Positions 8,005 through 16,273 of a DNA stretch of 48,215 bases are shown one piece after another. The stretch is taken from NCBI GenBank assembly GCA_903897855.1, contig CAIUDH010000089.1, forward strand, positions 1-48,215, written 5' to 3'. The notes under the pieces are model-generated. The model did not search any database and was not told the origin of the DNA. It saw nothing but the letters and a program-made list of their open reading frames with translations. Source of the stretch: an uncultured Bacteroidota bacterium (GTDB taxonomy: Bacteria; Bacteroidota; Bacteroidia; UKL13-3). Numbering within the stretch: the stretch's first letter is position 1; the number at the start of each line of letters is the position of its first letter. The translations under genes were made by a program, and so were the position numbers.

Positions 8005-8427
8005 ATGAATATTTGCATCATCAACGGGCCCAATTTAAATTTGGTTGGAAGGCGCCAGCCGGAGATCTATGGAGAAATATATTTTGAAGAATATCTCGAA
8101 AAGCTGATTCAAAAATATCCTGAAGTCAACTTCACCTACTATCAAAGCAATGTCGAAGGCGATTTGATTAACCAATTGCAAGAAACAGGTTTTTTAAGTG
8201 ACGGCATCATCTTAAATGCCGGTGGGTACACTCACACTTCCGTGGCCATCGCCGATTGCGTTGCCTCTATTGCAACCCCGGTGATTGAGGTACATATAAG
8301 TAATATATTAAACAGAGAAGAGTTTCGGCATTCTTCTTTAATCGCTAAAGCTTGTAAAGGAAGCATTATCGGCTTAGGCCTGGATGGTTATGAACTTGGA
8401 TTAAAGTACTTTATCGAGTTGCAATGA
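8005..8427 (+). CDS. aroQ: Type II 3-dehydroquinate dehydratase
   Basis: Catalyses dehydration of 3-dehydroquinate to 3-dehydroshikimate in the shikimate pathway (dodecameric type II enzyme). The 140-residue protein has INGPNLNLVGRRQPEIYG with the catalytic Tyr22, the loop Arg16/Arg17, NAGGYTHTSVAI (Asn71), the catalytic His97 in VIEVHISN, and REEFRHSS with Arg108. Length is typical. The stop codon overlaps the start of the downstream glycosyltransferase by 4 bases (ATGA), so the two are translationally coupled. Confidence 0.95.
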   Translation: MNICIINGPNLNLVGRRQPEIYGEIYFEEYLEKLIQKYPEVNFTYYQSNVEGDLINQLQETGFLSDGIILNAGGYTHTSVAIADCVASIATPVIEVHISNILNREEFRHSSLIAKACKGSIIGLGLDGYELGLKYFIELQ

Positions 8428-9194
8428 TAAAATTATCGGCCGTCATCATCACCTTTAACGAAGAAAAAAATATTGAACGATGCCTTCAATCACTCGCAGG
8501 TATTGCCGATGAGATTGTAGTCATTGATTCGAACAGCACCGATAACACGAAAATTATTTGCGAGAAATTTAAGGCAAGAGTAATCAATCATCTCTTTGAG
8601 GGGCATATTGAGCAAAAGAATTTTGCCATCACGCAGGCCGCTTTCCCACATATACTAAGTTTGGATGCCGATGAGAGCCTGGATGAAATTTTAAGATCTG
8701 AGATTCTATCGGTAAAAAACAGTTTCACCGTTGAGGGTTATACCATGAATCGCATGACGAATTATGCGGGTCAATGGATTAAACATTGCGGCTGGTACCC
8801 AGATGTGAAACTACGCCTATGGGACAGCAGGAAAGGGCAATGGGGCGGTTTAAACCCGCACGACAAATTTGAAATGTTTAATTCAAAAGCACCCCTGAAA
8901 CATTTAAAAGGGAATATTCTCCACTATAGCTATTATCATGTTGCCGAGCACCAATCGCGTGCCATGCGATATGCAGAAATTGCAGCCAAAGGAATGTATG
9001 AAAAGGGGGTCACTATTTCAACACCCATGATTTATGTGAAGACGATAAGTAAATTTATACGCAATTATATTCTCAATCTTGGATTTCTAGATGGCAAAAA
9101 CGGTTTCCTCATTTGTAAAATAACTGCTTATGAAACCTGGCTTAAATATAAAATGCTCTGTGAATTAAAAACAAAAAAGCCCGTAACTCAATAG
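8424..9194 (+). CDS. Family 2 glycosyltransferase, LPS core (WaaE/LgtF)-like
   Basis: A 256-residue GT-A fold glycosyltransferase. Seen: LSAVIITFNEEKNIERCLQS at residues 4-23 (nucleotide-sugar binding start), DEIVVIDSNSTDNT, and the DAD metal-binding triad in LSLDADES near residue 79. The NEEKNIERCL opening and the C-terminal WKYKM-type helix resemble the WaaE/KdtX beta-1,4-glucosyltransferases of the LPS inner core, so it probably acts at the cytoplasmic face of the inner membrane on lipooligosaccharide; donor and acceptor are not known. Its stop lies in the loop of the terminator hairpin at 9179-9202. Confidence 0.88.
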   Translation: MIKLSAVIITFNEEKNIERCLQSLAGIADEIVVIDSNSTDNTKIICEKFKARVINHLFEGHIEQKNFAITQAAFPHILSLDADESLDEILRSEILSVKNSFTVEGYTMNRMTNYAGQWIKHCGWYPDVKLRLWDSRKGQWGGLNPHDKFEMFNSKAPLKHLKGNILHYSYYHVAEHQSRAMRYAEIAAKGMYEKGVTISTPMIYVKTISKFIRNYILNLGFLDGKNGFLICKITAYETWLKYKMLCELKTKKPVTQ

Positions 9195-9206
9195 TCACGG
9201 GCCTTT
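9179..9206. terminator. Rho-independent terminator, probably bidirectional
   Basis: GCCCGTAACT (9179-9188), loop CAAT, AGTCACGGGC (9193-9202): a 10-bp stem with one A-C mismatch, followed by CTTT and preceded by a run of A that serves the opposite strand. It sits between the convergent glycosyltransferase and DUF4468-like genes. Confidence 0.75.
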
Positions 9207-9230
9207 ATTGTAATTTGTTAACTCGGCAAC

Positions 9231-9923
9231 CTACCAATCTTCATCATCCCATGCTTTCGGATCTTGCAAGCGTTTCTTAAGCTCAACAATAAACTTTTTT
9301 ATCTCGTCGTCAGCCCCTTTAAGAACGAGGTCGGTACTCTTAACATTCGATTTTGATTCGAGATAATATTCAATATAGACCGGTGGTGGAGCTATATTCA
9401 AAGAGTTGGCCGGTGGCAGATGACGAATATGGTCGATTCTATATCTGTAACGACCCGATTTAATATCGAAGATGAAAGTAAAGTCGATCGTTCCTGCAGG
9501 AGTCTTAATATACGGTGTAGGTTTCGTGTAGACAGGCATTTGCAACGTCACTTGTATTTTTTCATTTGGCTTATTTATAGGAATCATTTTCCCATAGACT
9601 CCAAATTTTCTCTTCAACATCTTCAAACAACGTATATACAGTGAATCTTCTTGCGATTCTTCTTGCTCTACGATTTCCTTATAGGTAACGAGATTGGTGA
9701 TGGAATCAATATTCGTAAATTTAACACGAACATACGGCTTTACATAAGGCGTGGTTGCTTCCCCTTGGTTCTGATCATCATTTGAATAGTTATAATTCGG
9801 AATGCTATCGGGAGGTGTAGGAATCGTTGTAGTTTGTGCGTAGGTGCAAAACACACTGAGTGTGAAAATGCTTACAAAGAGCTTTCTGCGTAAAGCAGAA
9901 GTTGAGTGATTGTTGTTAAACAT
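9231..9923 (-). CDS. Secreted DUF4468-like (TBP-fold) protein
   Basis: A 230-residue exported protein. Basic N-terminus with a hydrophobic stretch KLFVSIFTLSVFCTYAQ ending in a signal peptidase I site, then a Pro/Thr/Asn-rich stretch to about residue 60. The middle part, YKEIVEQEESQEDSLYIRCLK through GTIDFTFIFDIKSGRYRYRIDHIRH, resembles the DUF4468 domain (TBP-like fold) found in many periplasmic Bacteroidota proteins; this is a pattern match by eye. The ATG at 9923 is chosen over an upstream one at 9974 because a promoter -7 box lies at 9957-9964, inside the longer form. Function unknown. Confidence 0.7.
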   Translation of the reverse strand: MFNNNHSTSALRRKLFVSIFTLSVFCTYAQTTTIPTPPDSIPNYNYSNDDQNQGEATTPYVKPYVRVKFTNIDSITNLVTYKEIVEQEESQEDSLYIRCLKMLKRKFGVYGKMIPINKPNEKIQVTLQMPVYTKPTPYIKTPAGTIDFTFIFDIKSGRYRYRIDHIRHLPPANSLNIAPPPVYIEYYLESKSNVKSTDLVLKGADDEIKKFIVELKKRLQDPKAWDDEDW

Positions 9924-9956
9924 GAGTTGCGAATTTAATTGAAAATCATGTATTCC

Positions 9957-9964
9957 CAAAGTTA
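9957..9964 (-). promoter_or_regulatory. -7 box of the DUF4468-like gene
   Basis: Minus strand TAACTTTG, exact TANNTTTG, 33 bases before the chosen ATG at 9923. It decides against the start codon at 9974, which lies upstream of the box. Confidence 0.45.
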
Positions 9965-10149
9965 AGATTTGCAAAATTCAAATATTGTTGATTTGTTTTT
10001 AAACTGCAAAATGTTAGTTCTTTAAAATAATGTACAATAATTTGAATCGGTTCATCCCTAATCCTTAAAAAAAACTTTAATTTGCAGCCTATTTCAAATT
10101 AATTTGTCTTCATAAAAAATAATTTTTTATTGATGTTCGAGATTTCGTG

Positions 10150-12009
10150 ATGCTAAAATCTTTATTTTTAATTTTTCCTATTTTAATCTATAGCTGCCGT
10201 ATGCCAACAACACATAACTCTCAAAACCAAGCTGTTCAAGTAACAGATGTTCACTCTTTTGCAAAGCCCGAGGAAGCTGTAATTACTCATATTCACCTGA
10301 ATCTTGACGTTGATTTCGAAAAGCATATACTTCAGGGCTATGCGAAGCTAAGTTTCAAAAATATTACTGGCACGGATCATCTTGTGCTCGACACGCGCGA
10401 TTTAGAGATTTCAAGAGTGACCCAGGGCGAGAACGGAGAAGAGGCGAAATTTTCTTTTGGCGAAGAAGTGAAGTTTTTAGGAAAAGCGCTGACTATAGAA
10501 GTATCCAAAACCTCTGAAGTGGTGACGGTATATTACAAAACATCTCCTCATGCTGGGGCTTTGATGTGGCTTAATGCCGAGCAGACCGCTGGCAAACAAT
10601 TTCCATTTATGTTTTCGCAATCGCAGGCGATTTTAGCACGCACTTGGGTACCTTGCCAAGACGGTCCAGGAGTAAAGTTTACTTACAGTGCTGATATTTC
10701 TTGTCCTCACTCACTAATGGCTTTAATGAGTGCCGAAAACGACACTTTATTGCATAAAGATGGTAAGTATCATTTTAATATGCCGCAGCCCGTTTCCAGT
10801 TATTTAATGGCCATTGCTGTGGGCGATGTGCGTTTCCATGCCTTAGGAAAAAACACCGGCGTTTATGCCGAACCGGTGATGCTGGAACGAAGTATTGATG
10901 AATTTGTTGACATGCAAAACATGGTAGATGCTGCAAGTGGTCTCTACGGTGAATATGCTTGGGGAAGATATGACGTAATTGTGTTGCCACCCTCTTTCCC
11001 TTTTGGCGGGATGGAAAATCCTCGATTAACTTTTGCCACACCCACGATTATTGCCGGCGACAGAAGTTTGGTGGCACTGGTGGCTCATGAGTTAGCCCAT
11101 AGCTGGAGTGGCAACTTGGTGACGAATGCTACCTGGAATGATTTCTGGTTGAACGAAGGCTTTACTATGTACTTTGAAAATCGTATTATGGAGAAACTAT
11201 ACGGTAGAGATTATGCCGATATGTTGGATGAATTAAACTTTAATGAATTACAAGAAACAGTAAAAGAACTAGGCGAAACAAGCATCGATACACATTTGTT
11301 TTTGTCGCTGAAAGACCGCGATCCCGACGATGGCATGAATGAAATCGCCTATATCAAAGGACAGTTTTTTTTGAAGACAGTGGAGAGTGTAGTCGGTAGG
11401 GAAAAGATGGATATTTTTGTAAAGAAATATTTTACAGAACATGCGTTTCAGAGTATGACAACAGAAAAGTTCATCGAATATTTCAAGGCCAACCTCATCC
11501 AGGGCGATCTTGCCATCGCTAACAAAATAGAACTTGAAAAGTGGATTTACGGCCCAGGCATTCCTTCCAACACTTTTCGTGTAAAAAGCAAGTTGCTTGA
11601 AAAGGCCGCTGCACAAGCCAAAGAGTTTTTAGCTGGCACCCCTGCCAAGGAGCTCCATACCAAAGACTGGAGCACCCATGAGTGGCTGCATTTTTTACGT
11701 AACCTACCCGAAGGGTTGACGAAAGATCAAATAGTGAGTTTGGATAAAAAATTTCATTTCACCCAGAGTGGTAATTGTGAAATTTTGTGCGATTGGTTTC
11801 AGCATACGATAGCGAGCGATTACCTGCCATCGGAAGCACAGCTAGAGCTGTTTTTGATGAATGTAGGCCGCAGGAAATTTATTGTTCCTCTCTATAAATC
11901 TTTAGTAAAAACCGCAGCAGGAAAAATATTTGCCCAAAAAGTATACCTGAATGCTCGCCCAGGATATCATAGTGTAGCACAGCAAACCATTGACGAACTG
12001 GTAAAATAG
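10150..12009 (+). CDS. M1 family aminopeptidase, lipoprotein (leukotriene A4 hydrolase-like)
   Basis: Zinc aminopeptidase removing N-terminal residues from peptides. The protein is about 619 residues; a GTG lies 3 bases before the chosen ATG. A short hydrophobic N-terminus ends in LIYSC, a lipobox, so it is likely an exported lipoprotein. The N-terminal beta domain (about 45-230) leads to the catalytic domain with GGMENP near residue 287 (substrate amino-group binding) and the zinc site HELAH plus the downstream Glu in WLNEGFT (His314, His318, Glu337 counting from the GTG). The C-terminal helical region and the overall length resemble the LTA4 hydrolase branch. Followed after 15 bases by the M20 gene on the same strand, so a peptide-degrading operon is likely. 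Confidence 0.92.
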   Translation: MLKSLFLIFPILIYSCRMPTTHNSQNQAVQVTDVHSFAKPEEAVITHIHLNLDVDFEKHILQGYAKLSFKNITGTDHLVLDTRDLEISRVTQGENGEEAKFSFGEEVKFLGKALTIEVSKTSEVVTVYYKTSPHAGALMWLNAEQTAGKQFPFMFSQSQAILARTWVPCQDGPGVKFTYSADISCPHSLMALMSAENDTLLHKDGKYHFNMPQPVSSYLMAIAVGDVRFHALGKNTGVYAEPVMLERSIDEFVDMQNMVDAASGLYGEYAWGRYDVIVLPPSFPFGGMENPRLTFATPTIIAGDRSLVALVAHELAHSWSGNLVTNATWNDFWLNEGFTMYFENRIMEKLYGRDYADMLDELNFNELQETVKELGETSIDTHLFLSLKDRDPDDGMNEIAYIKGQFFLKTVESVVGREKMDIFVKKYFTEHAFQSMTTEKFIEYFKANLIQGDLAIANKIELEKWIYGPGIPSNTFRVKSKLLEKAAAQAKEFLAGTPAKELHTKDWSTHEWLHFLRNLPEGLTKDQIVSLDKKFHFTQSGNCEILCDWFQHTIASDYLPSEAQLELFLMNVGRRKFIVPLYKSLVKTAAGKIFAQKVYLNARPGYHSVAQQTIDELVK

Positions 12010-12024
12010 GATTTTCATGTTTTT

Positions 12025-13203
12025 ATGGATTTAAAAAGTAAAATACAAAAGCGAAGTGCTGAAATCTATAACCAAGTTGTAGAATACAGAAGGCATTTAC
12101 ACCGTCATCCGGAGCTTTCCTATAAGGAAGAAAAAACCTCGGAATTTATTTGTGATCGATTGACCGAATTAGGCATCGCCCACCAAAAAAATATCGGAGG
12201 TTTCGGGGTGGTAGGCATCATAGAAGGAAAAAACCCTCAGCAAAAAATTCGTGCCCTTCGTGCCGATATGGATGCCTTGCCGATACAAGAAACGAATCCT
12301 GTTGCATACCAATCGATTCATGAAGGCGTGATGCATGCGTGTGGCCATGATGTACATACGTCGTCGTTACTCGGCGCAGCACAAATTTTAAACGAGCTGA
12401 AAGACGAATGGGAAGGGACCATAAAACTGGTGTTTCAACCCGCCGAAGAGAAACTTCCTGGCGGAGCGAGCCTAATGATAAAAGCAGGTGTCCTAAATAA
12501 TCCAGAAGTGAAATTCATGCACGGACAACATGTGATGCCTCAGATTCCGACTGGGAAAGTGGGTTTTCGCAGTGGCTTATATATGGCCTCCACCGATGAG
12601 TTGTACGTAACCGTAAAAGGGAAAGGCGGACACGGAGCCATGCCTCATTTAAATATTGACCCGGTGCTTATTTCGTCTCATTTAATTATTGCTTTACAGC
12701 AACTCGTGAGTCGTATAGCAAACCCCATAATACCCAGTGTGCTTAGCTTTGGGAAAGTGATTGCCAATGGAGCCACCAATGTGATTCCGGATGAAGTGTA
12801 CTTAGAAGGAACCTTTAGAACCCTTGATGAGAAATGGCGTGAGGAGGCTCATATTCGCATGAAACAGATGGCTGAAGACCTTGCAAAGGCAATGGGTGGC
12901 ACTTGTGATTTCGAAATTAGAAAAGGATATCCATTCTTATATAATGACGAAATATTAACTGCAAGAAACAAAGCCCTGGCTCAGGAATACTTAGGTCATG
13001 AGAATGTGATCGACCTGGATATCTGGATGGCTGCAGAGGATTTTGCTTACTACTCGCAAGTAGTGCCCAGTTGTTTCTATCGTTTAGGAACGCGTAATGA
13101 AGCCCGTGGTATCATTTCTTCTGTGCATACCCCAACCTTTGATATCGATGAAGAGGCTTTGAAGATTGGTATGGGTTTGATGGCCTGGATTGGGGTCCAT
13201 TAG
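12025..13203 (+). CDS. M20 family amidohydrolase (N-acyl-amino-acid / peptide hydrolase)
   Basis: A 392-residue two-metal M20D amidohydrolase of the N-acyl-L-amino acid / IAA-amino acid hydrolase group. Motifs: RRHLHRHPELSYKE (residues 22-35), RALRADMDALPI, HACGHDVHT with metal ligands Cys106 and His108, FQPAEEKLPGG with the catalytic and metal-binding Glu141/Glu142, HGQHVMP (His169), the dimerisation-domain GKGGHGAMPH, AEDFAYYS and the last ligand His in SSVHTPTFDID. No signal peptide, so cytoplasmic. Placed 15 bases after the exported M1 aminopeptidase. Exact substrate unknown. A weak 5-bp stem with a T run (13200-13223) at its stop may be a shared terminator with the convergent gene. Confidence 0.9.
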   Translation: MDLKSKIQKRSAEIYNQVVEYRRHLHRHPELSYKEEKTSEFICDRLTELGIAHQKNIGGFGVVGIIEGKNPQQKIRALRADMDALPIQETNPVAYQSIHEGVMHACGHDVHTSSLLGAAQILNELKDEWEGTIKLVFQPAEEKLPGGASLMIKAGVLNNPEVKFMHGQHVMPQIPTGKVGFRSGLYMASTDELYVTVKGKGGHGAMPHLNIDPVLISSHLIIALQQLVSRIANPIIPSVLSFGKVIANGATNVIPDEVYLEGTFRTLDEKWREEAHIRMKQMAEDLAKAMGGTCDFEIRKGYPFLYNDEILTARNKALAQEYLGHENVIDLDIWMAAEDFAYYSQVVPSCFYRLGTRNEARGIISSVHTPTFDIDEEALKIGMGLMAWIGVH

Positions 13204-13221
13204 AGAAGTTCTAATATCTTT

Positions 13222-13797
13222 TTATTCGTTCCCGTCAAACGGGGGTAGAATTGCTTCACTTTTACGATTTAAAAGCTGCCTTAAACTTCGGTAGATAATT
13301 TTTAAATCCAACACCACAGACGCCTGCGTCACATAATATAAATCCTCTCGGAAACGTAAATTCCAGCTGGTGTCATTACGATGCATGGCCTGCGCCAGTC
13401 CTGTGATACCGGGTTTAATATTCAACCTTTGCTTTTGCACCTCACTATAAAGCGCATCATATTCGGGTAATAAGGGGCGTGGACCAATAAACACCATGGT
13501 TCCACTGAGAATATTGAGGATTTGAGGGAGTTCGTCGAGGCCAGTTTTGCGTAAAAACTGACCCCAAGAAGGGATGCGCTCTAACTCCTGGAGTGTCATA
13601 TCATCAAACATGGTTTTGAACTTAAAGATGGTAAAGATGCGACCCTTGAGGCCCGTGCGCTGTTGGGTAAAAAGAATATCTCCAAAAACAAAAAACTGAC
13701 CTACACTTATGATAATGAGTAGGGGAATACAAAATGGGAAAATGGCGAGTGCAAAAAGCCAATCGAGGACATAGCGAATTTTCAGGTAGGGTTTCAC
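13222..13797 (-). CDS. Monotopic phosphoglycosyl transferase (bacterial sugar transferase, PglC-like)
   Basis: Transfers a sugar-1-phosphate from a UDP-sugar to undecaprenyl phosphate, starting glycan assembly at the inner membrane. The 191-residue protein is the minimal PglC-like form: a hydrophobic re-entrant helix at about 10-36 containing Pro21, then QQRTGLKGRIFTIFKFKTM, the catalytic Asp88-Glu89 pair in KTGLDELPQ, FIGPRPLLPEY, and KPGITGLAQ. No extra N-terminal membrane domain of the WcaJ type. Only 3 bases separate it from the upstream WecA-like gene, so both are made from one mRNA; two enzymes of different fold with the same kind of reaction side by side is noteworthy. Confidence 0.92.
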   Translation of the reverse strand: MKPYLKIRYVLDWLFALAIFPFCIPLLIIISVGQFFVFGDILFTQQRTGLKGRIFTIFKFKTMFDDMTLQELERIPSWGQFLRKTGLDELPQILNILSGTMVFIGPRPLLPEYDALYSEVQKQRLNIKPGITGLAQAMHRNDTSWNLRFREDLYYVTQASVVLDLKIIYRSLRQLLNRKSEAILPPFDGNE

Positions 13798-13800
13798 TGG

Positions 13801-14928
13801 TTACGATTCAGTTTGATTCGGAATAGGCTTACGTGCAGCACCCCTGATATACATTATCTGGAACAACACAAAAATTAAAATTGCATAGCCCATTAAAGCC
13901 AAAATTTGAAAAGTGGTCCATTCATTCAAAGCAATTATCCAGATGGCCAACCCGGCCGACACCAGCGTGATGGTAGACAAAATCAAAAGCACCATTCGCT
14001 CGCTAAATCCGTTGTAAAACAGGTGATGCGTGATATGATCAGTACCTCCTTTACCTGGCGATTTCCCCGCTTTAATTCTCCAGAAAAAAACAGTCACCGT
14101 ATCTGTAAGAGGGATTATGAAGAATAAGGCTGGCACCAAAAACTGCTTCACCTGAATGGCTGCTCCTCCATCAAAACGGATGCCCCATAAATACTTTATA
14201 CTTATGCCCGCCAAAAAGACACCCAGAAACTGGCTGCCAGTGTCGCCCATAAAAATTTTCGCAGGGTAAACGTTAAAATATAAAAAAGAGAGTAAGGCTG
14301 CCATCATACCCAACAGTACAATTTTCATAAAATCATCCTGATGACCGTTTACATTAAGAAGCACCATACAAGCACCGATGATACAAAGAGAAACGCCCGC
14401 GGCCGCCCCATCCATATTATCAAGTAAATTAATACTATTCATGAGGCCTACAATCCAGAGGGTGGTAATAAAATAATTAGGAACAAAAAACGGAGTGGCC
14501 CAAATTACATAACCGCTCATGATTAAGATATTGGCGCAAAAAAATTGTCCGATCAGTTTCAAGGTCGGGTTGGTATTATAAGCATCATCGGCCAGTCCAA
14601 TTAGGAACGCCACGGTTACCGCGAGTGTGAAGCCTAGAGAAATGACATCAAACCCGAATTTGCTTATATTGTTGGGGGAGGGCTCTTGACTCACCACGAC
14701 GTATCCGAAAATAGACAATAAAAATACAATGAAAAACGAGATGCCTCCTATGCTCGGTTTGCTCGATCGACTCCAGCGCATTTTGTCGTTCTCATCCAGA
14801 TCCCGAATACCTAAATTACTAGCAAATTTGTAGAATAAAGCATTAAAAACAAAGCAGAACAGCAATGCGAAAATAAAGTAAGCGAATATCGTTGGTGTAG
14901 AGTTGTTCCACAGGAAACGTAATAACAT
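13801..14928 (-). CDS. Polytopic phosphoglycosyl transferase, MraY/WecA family (GT4)
   Basis: An inner-membrane protein of about 375 residues with some ten hydrophobic segments, transferring a HexNAc-1-phosphate to undecaprenyl phosphate. Motifs: DENDKMRWSRSSKPSIGGI, LADDAYNTNPTLKLIGQ, NSINLLDNMDGAAAG (the NxxNxxDxxDG core), PAKIFMGDTGSQFLG and the cytosolic histidine loop HITHHLFYNG. The ATG at 14928 is preferred to one 36 bases upstream because it places the first membrane helix normally. WecA-like (O-antigen or exopolysaccharide initiation) is more likely than MraY because it is outside any mur/fts cluster and next to a second sugar transferase. Confidence 0.9.
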   Translation of the reverse strand: MLLRFLWNNSTPTIFAYFIFALLFCFVFNALFYKFASNLGIRDLDENDKMRWSRSSKPSIGGISFFIVFLLSIFGYVVVSQEPSPNNISKFGFDVISLGFTLAVTVAFLIGLADDAYNTNPTLKLIGQFFCANILIMSGYVIWATPFFVPNYFITTLWIVGLMNSINLLDNMDGAAAGVSLCIIGACMVLLNVNGHQDDFMKIVLLGMMAALLSFLYFNVYPAKIFMGDTGSQFLGVFLAGISIKYLWGIRFDGGAAIQVKQFLVPALFFIIPLTDTVTVFFWRIKAGKSPGKGGTDHITHHLFYNGFSERMVLLILSTITLVSAGLAIWIIALNEWTTFQILALMGYAILIFVLFQIMYIRGAARKPIPNQTES

Positions 14929-14988
14929 GTTGACGATTAGTTTTGAATGCTGTAAAAATAACACAATAACATTAAATAGACTAAAAAG

Positions 14989-15621
14989 TTAATCTTTTCT
15001 TTTAATCACTTTCATGTTCTTCACTTTTCTTAAGGTGTTAATCAATGGAAAAGTGGTAATGATAATGAATCCGAGAATTATATAGATTGCATATTTAATA
15101 ATCTCTGGAAACTCCTTACCAAAATAATATCCTAGACTAATTAATAATCCTACCCAGAGGGCCCCTCCAACAAGATTATAGAGCGTGAATCTTTTGATGT
15201 CGAGATGCACAGCCCCGGCAAAAACGGGTACAAAGGTGCGGATTATGGGCAAAAACCTTCCCAGGACGAGTGCACGTGCGCCATATTTATCATAAAAATT
15301 CTTGGTACGGTCGAGATAAGATTTCTTAAAAAAGAATGAATCTTCTCTTTTAAATAGTTTATCGCCGATATATTTGCCTAGCAGATAGCCGGTAAAATTG
15401 CCAATGACAGCGGCTAAAAACACGCCAATTAATAACGGGATATACCCAATATTTAATTTCCCACTTCCACAAAACACACCGGCTAAAAACAAGAAGTAAT
15501 CGCCGGGGAGGAAGAAGCCAATCAACAAACCCGTTTCGGCAAAAATTACGATTAAGATGGCGGCAAATCCTCCATAAGTAAGCAGCGCTTCTGAGTTCGT
15601 TAGGTTATACAGCCAATCCAT
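14989..15621 (-). CDS. DedA family membrane protein (VTT domain)
   Basis: A 210-residue inner-membrane protein of the DedA/SNARE-associated family. Key motifs are FFLPGDYFLFLAGVF near residues 36-50 and GRFLPIIRTFVPVFAGA near residues 121-137, the signature with the essential Arg and the re-entrant Pro. DedA members support membrane homeostasis and some act as undecaprenyl-phosphate flippases. That fits its position 60 bases upstream of two enzymes that use undecaprenyl phosphate, so a role in recycling the carrier lipid is a reasonable inference. Confidence 0.92.
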   Translation of the reverse strand: MDWLYNLTNSEALLTYGGFAAILIVIFAETGLLIGFFLPGDYFLFLAGVFCGSGKLNIGYIPLLIGVFLAAVIGNFTGYLLGKYIGDKLFKREDSFFFKKSYLDRTKNFYDKYGARALVLGRFLPIIRTFVPVFAGAVHLDIKRFTLYNLVGGALWVGLLISLGYYFGKEFPEIIKYAIYIILGFIIITTFPLINTLRKVKNMKVIKRKD

Positions 15622-15857
15622 GGTTCACGAATTAAGTGTTAATAATCAAGAATCAAGAATTTAATTGTATTTCGACAGGTCATGGGGAATAATTTTTGAC
15701 CCCCTGCTTCATCCATGATAGGATCTTTATAATGCTAAAACGAAGGCCCATTTATTTGAAATGGACGCAAGGATGGGCTAAAAATGTTAATTTTTGGCGA
15801 AGGGGATGGCATCGAGAGGCTGAATCTAAAGGGCTGTAAGGTTATTTTAAAAGTAAT

Positions 15858-15888
15858 TTTGAATATTTGGTAAAAACTTGTACTTTTG
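15858..15888 (+). promoter_or_regulatory. rpsT promoter, Bacteroidota -33/-7 type
   Basis: TTTG at 15858-15861, 19 bases, then TACTTTTG at 15881-15888: a textbook Bacteroidota sigma-A promoter (TTTG-N19-TANNTTTG). It lies 27 bases before the rpsT ATG. The rest of the 294-base gap between dedA and rpsT holds only a possible stem (CCATTT at 15748-15753 with AAATGG at 15759-15764) and no gene that I can see. Confidence 0.8.
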
Positions 15889-15915
15889 TCGCCCTTTAAA
15901 AAAGATAGCTCAATA

Positions 15916-16170
15916 ATGGCAAATCATAAATCAGCAATAAAACGCATTCGCAGTGGTGCAACAAAACGTCTTCGTAATCGTTATCAAATGAAATCGACAC
16001 GTTCGGTATTAAAATTAGTGCGTACAAGCAAAACAAAAATCGAGGCATCCCCATTGTTTTTAAAAGCTTCGAGTATGTTAGACAAATTAGCAAAAAGAGG
16101 TATTATTCACAAAAATAATGCATCTAATAAAAAATCTAAGTTAGCTAAACTAGTAGCTAAATTAGCTTAA
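15916..16170 (+). CDS. rpsT: 30S ribosomal protein S20
   Basis: Small-subunit ribosomal protein that binds 16S rRNA. 84 residues, Lys/Arg-rich, with the family opening MANHKSAIKRIRSGATKRLRN and the C-terminal KRGIIHKNNASNKKSKLAK. The ATG at 15916 gives the standard N-terminus; an in-frame ATG at 15886 lies inside the promoter -7 box and is ruled out. Stand-alone gene with its own promoter and a strong terminator. Confidence 0.98.
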   Translation: MANHKSAIKRIRSGATKRLRNRYQMKSTRSVLKLVRTSKTKIEASPLFLKASSMLDKLAKRGIIHKNNASNKKSKLAKLVAKLA

Positions 16171-16194
16171 TTTCAGGTTAAGTTTTTCATGGTT

Positions 16195-16226
16195 AAAGCC
16201 GATAACTAACGTTATCGGCTTTTTTT
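16195..16226 (+). terminator. Rho-independent terminator of rpsT
   Basis: AAAGCCGATAAC (16195-16206), loop TAAC, GTTATCGGCTTT (16211-16222), continuing into a T run to 16226. Perfect 12-bp stem, 25 bases after the rpsT stop. Confidence 0.9.
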
Positions 16227-16273
16227 ATGGTCACACCTTCGATGTTGCGCTCTAGCGCTATGAAGCAACGCAG

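Noticed and set aside
16241-16269. Nested stems (GTTGC/GCAAC around GCGCTCTAGCGC) after the rpsT terminator
   Set aside because: Could be a REP remnant at the cphA 3' end, but the stems compete with each other and no second copy was seen.
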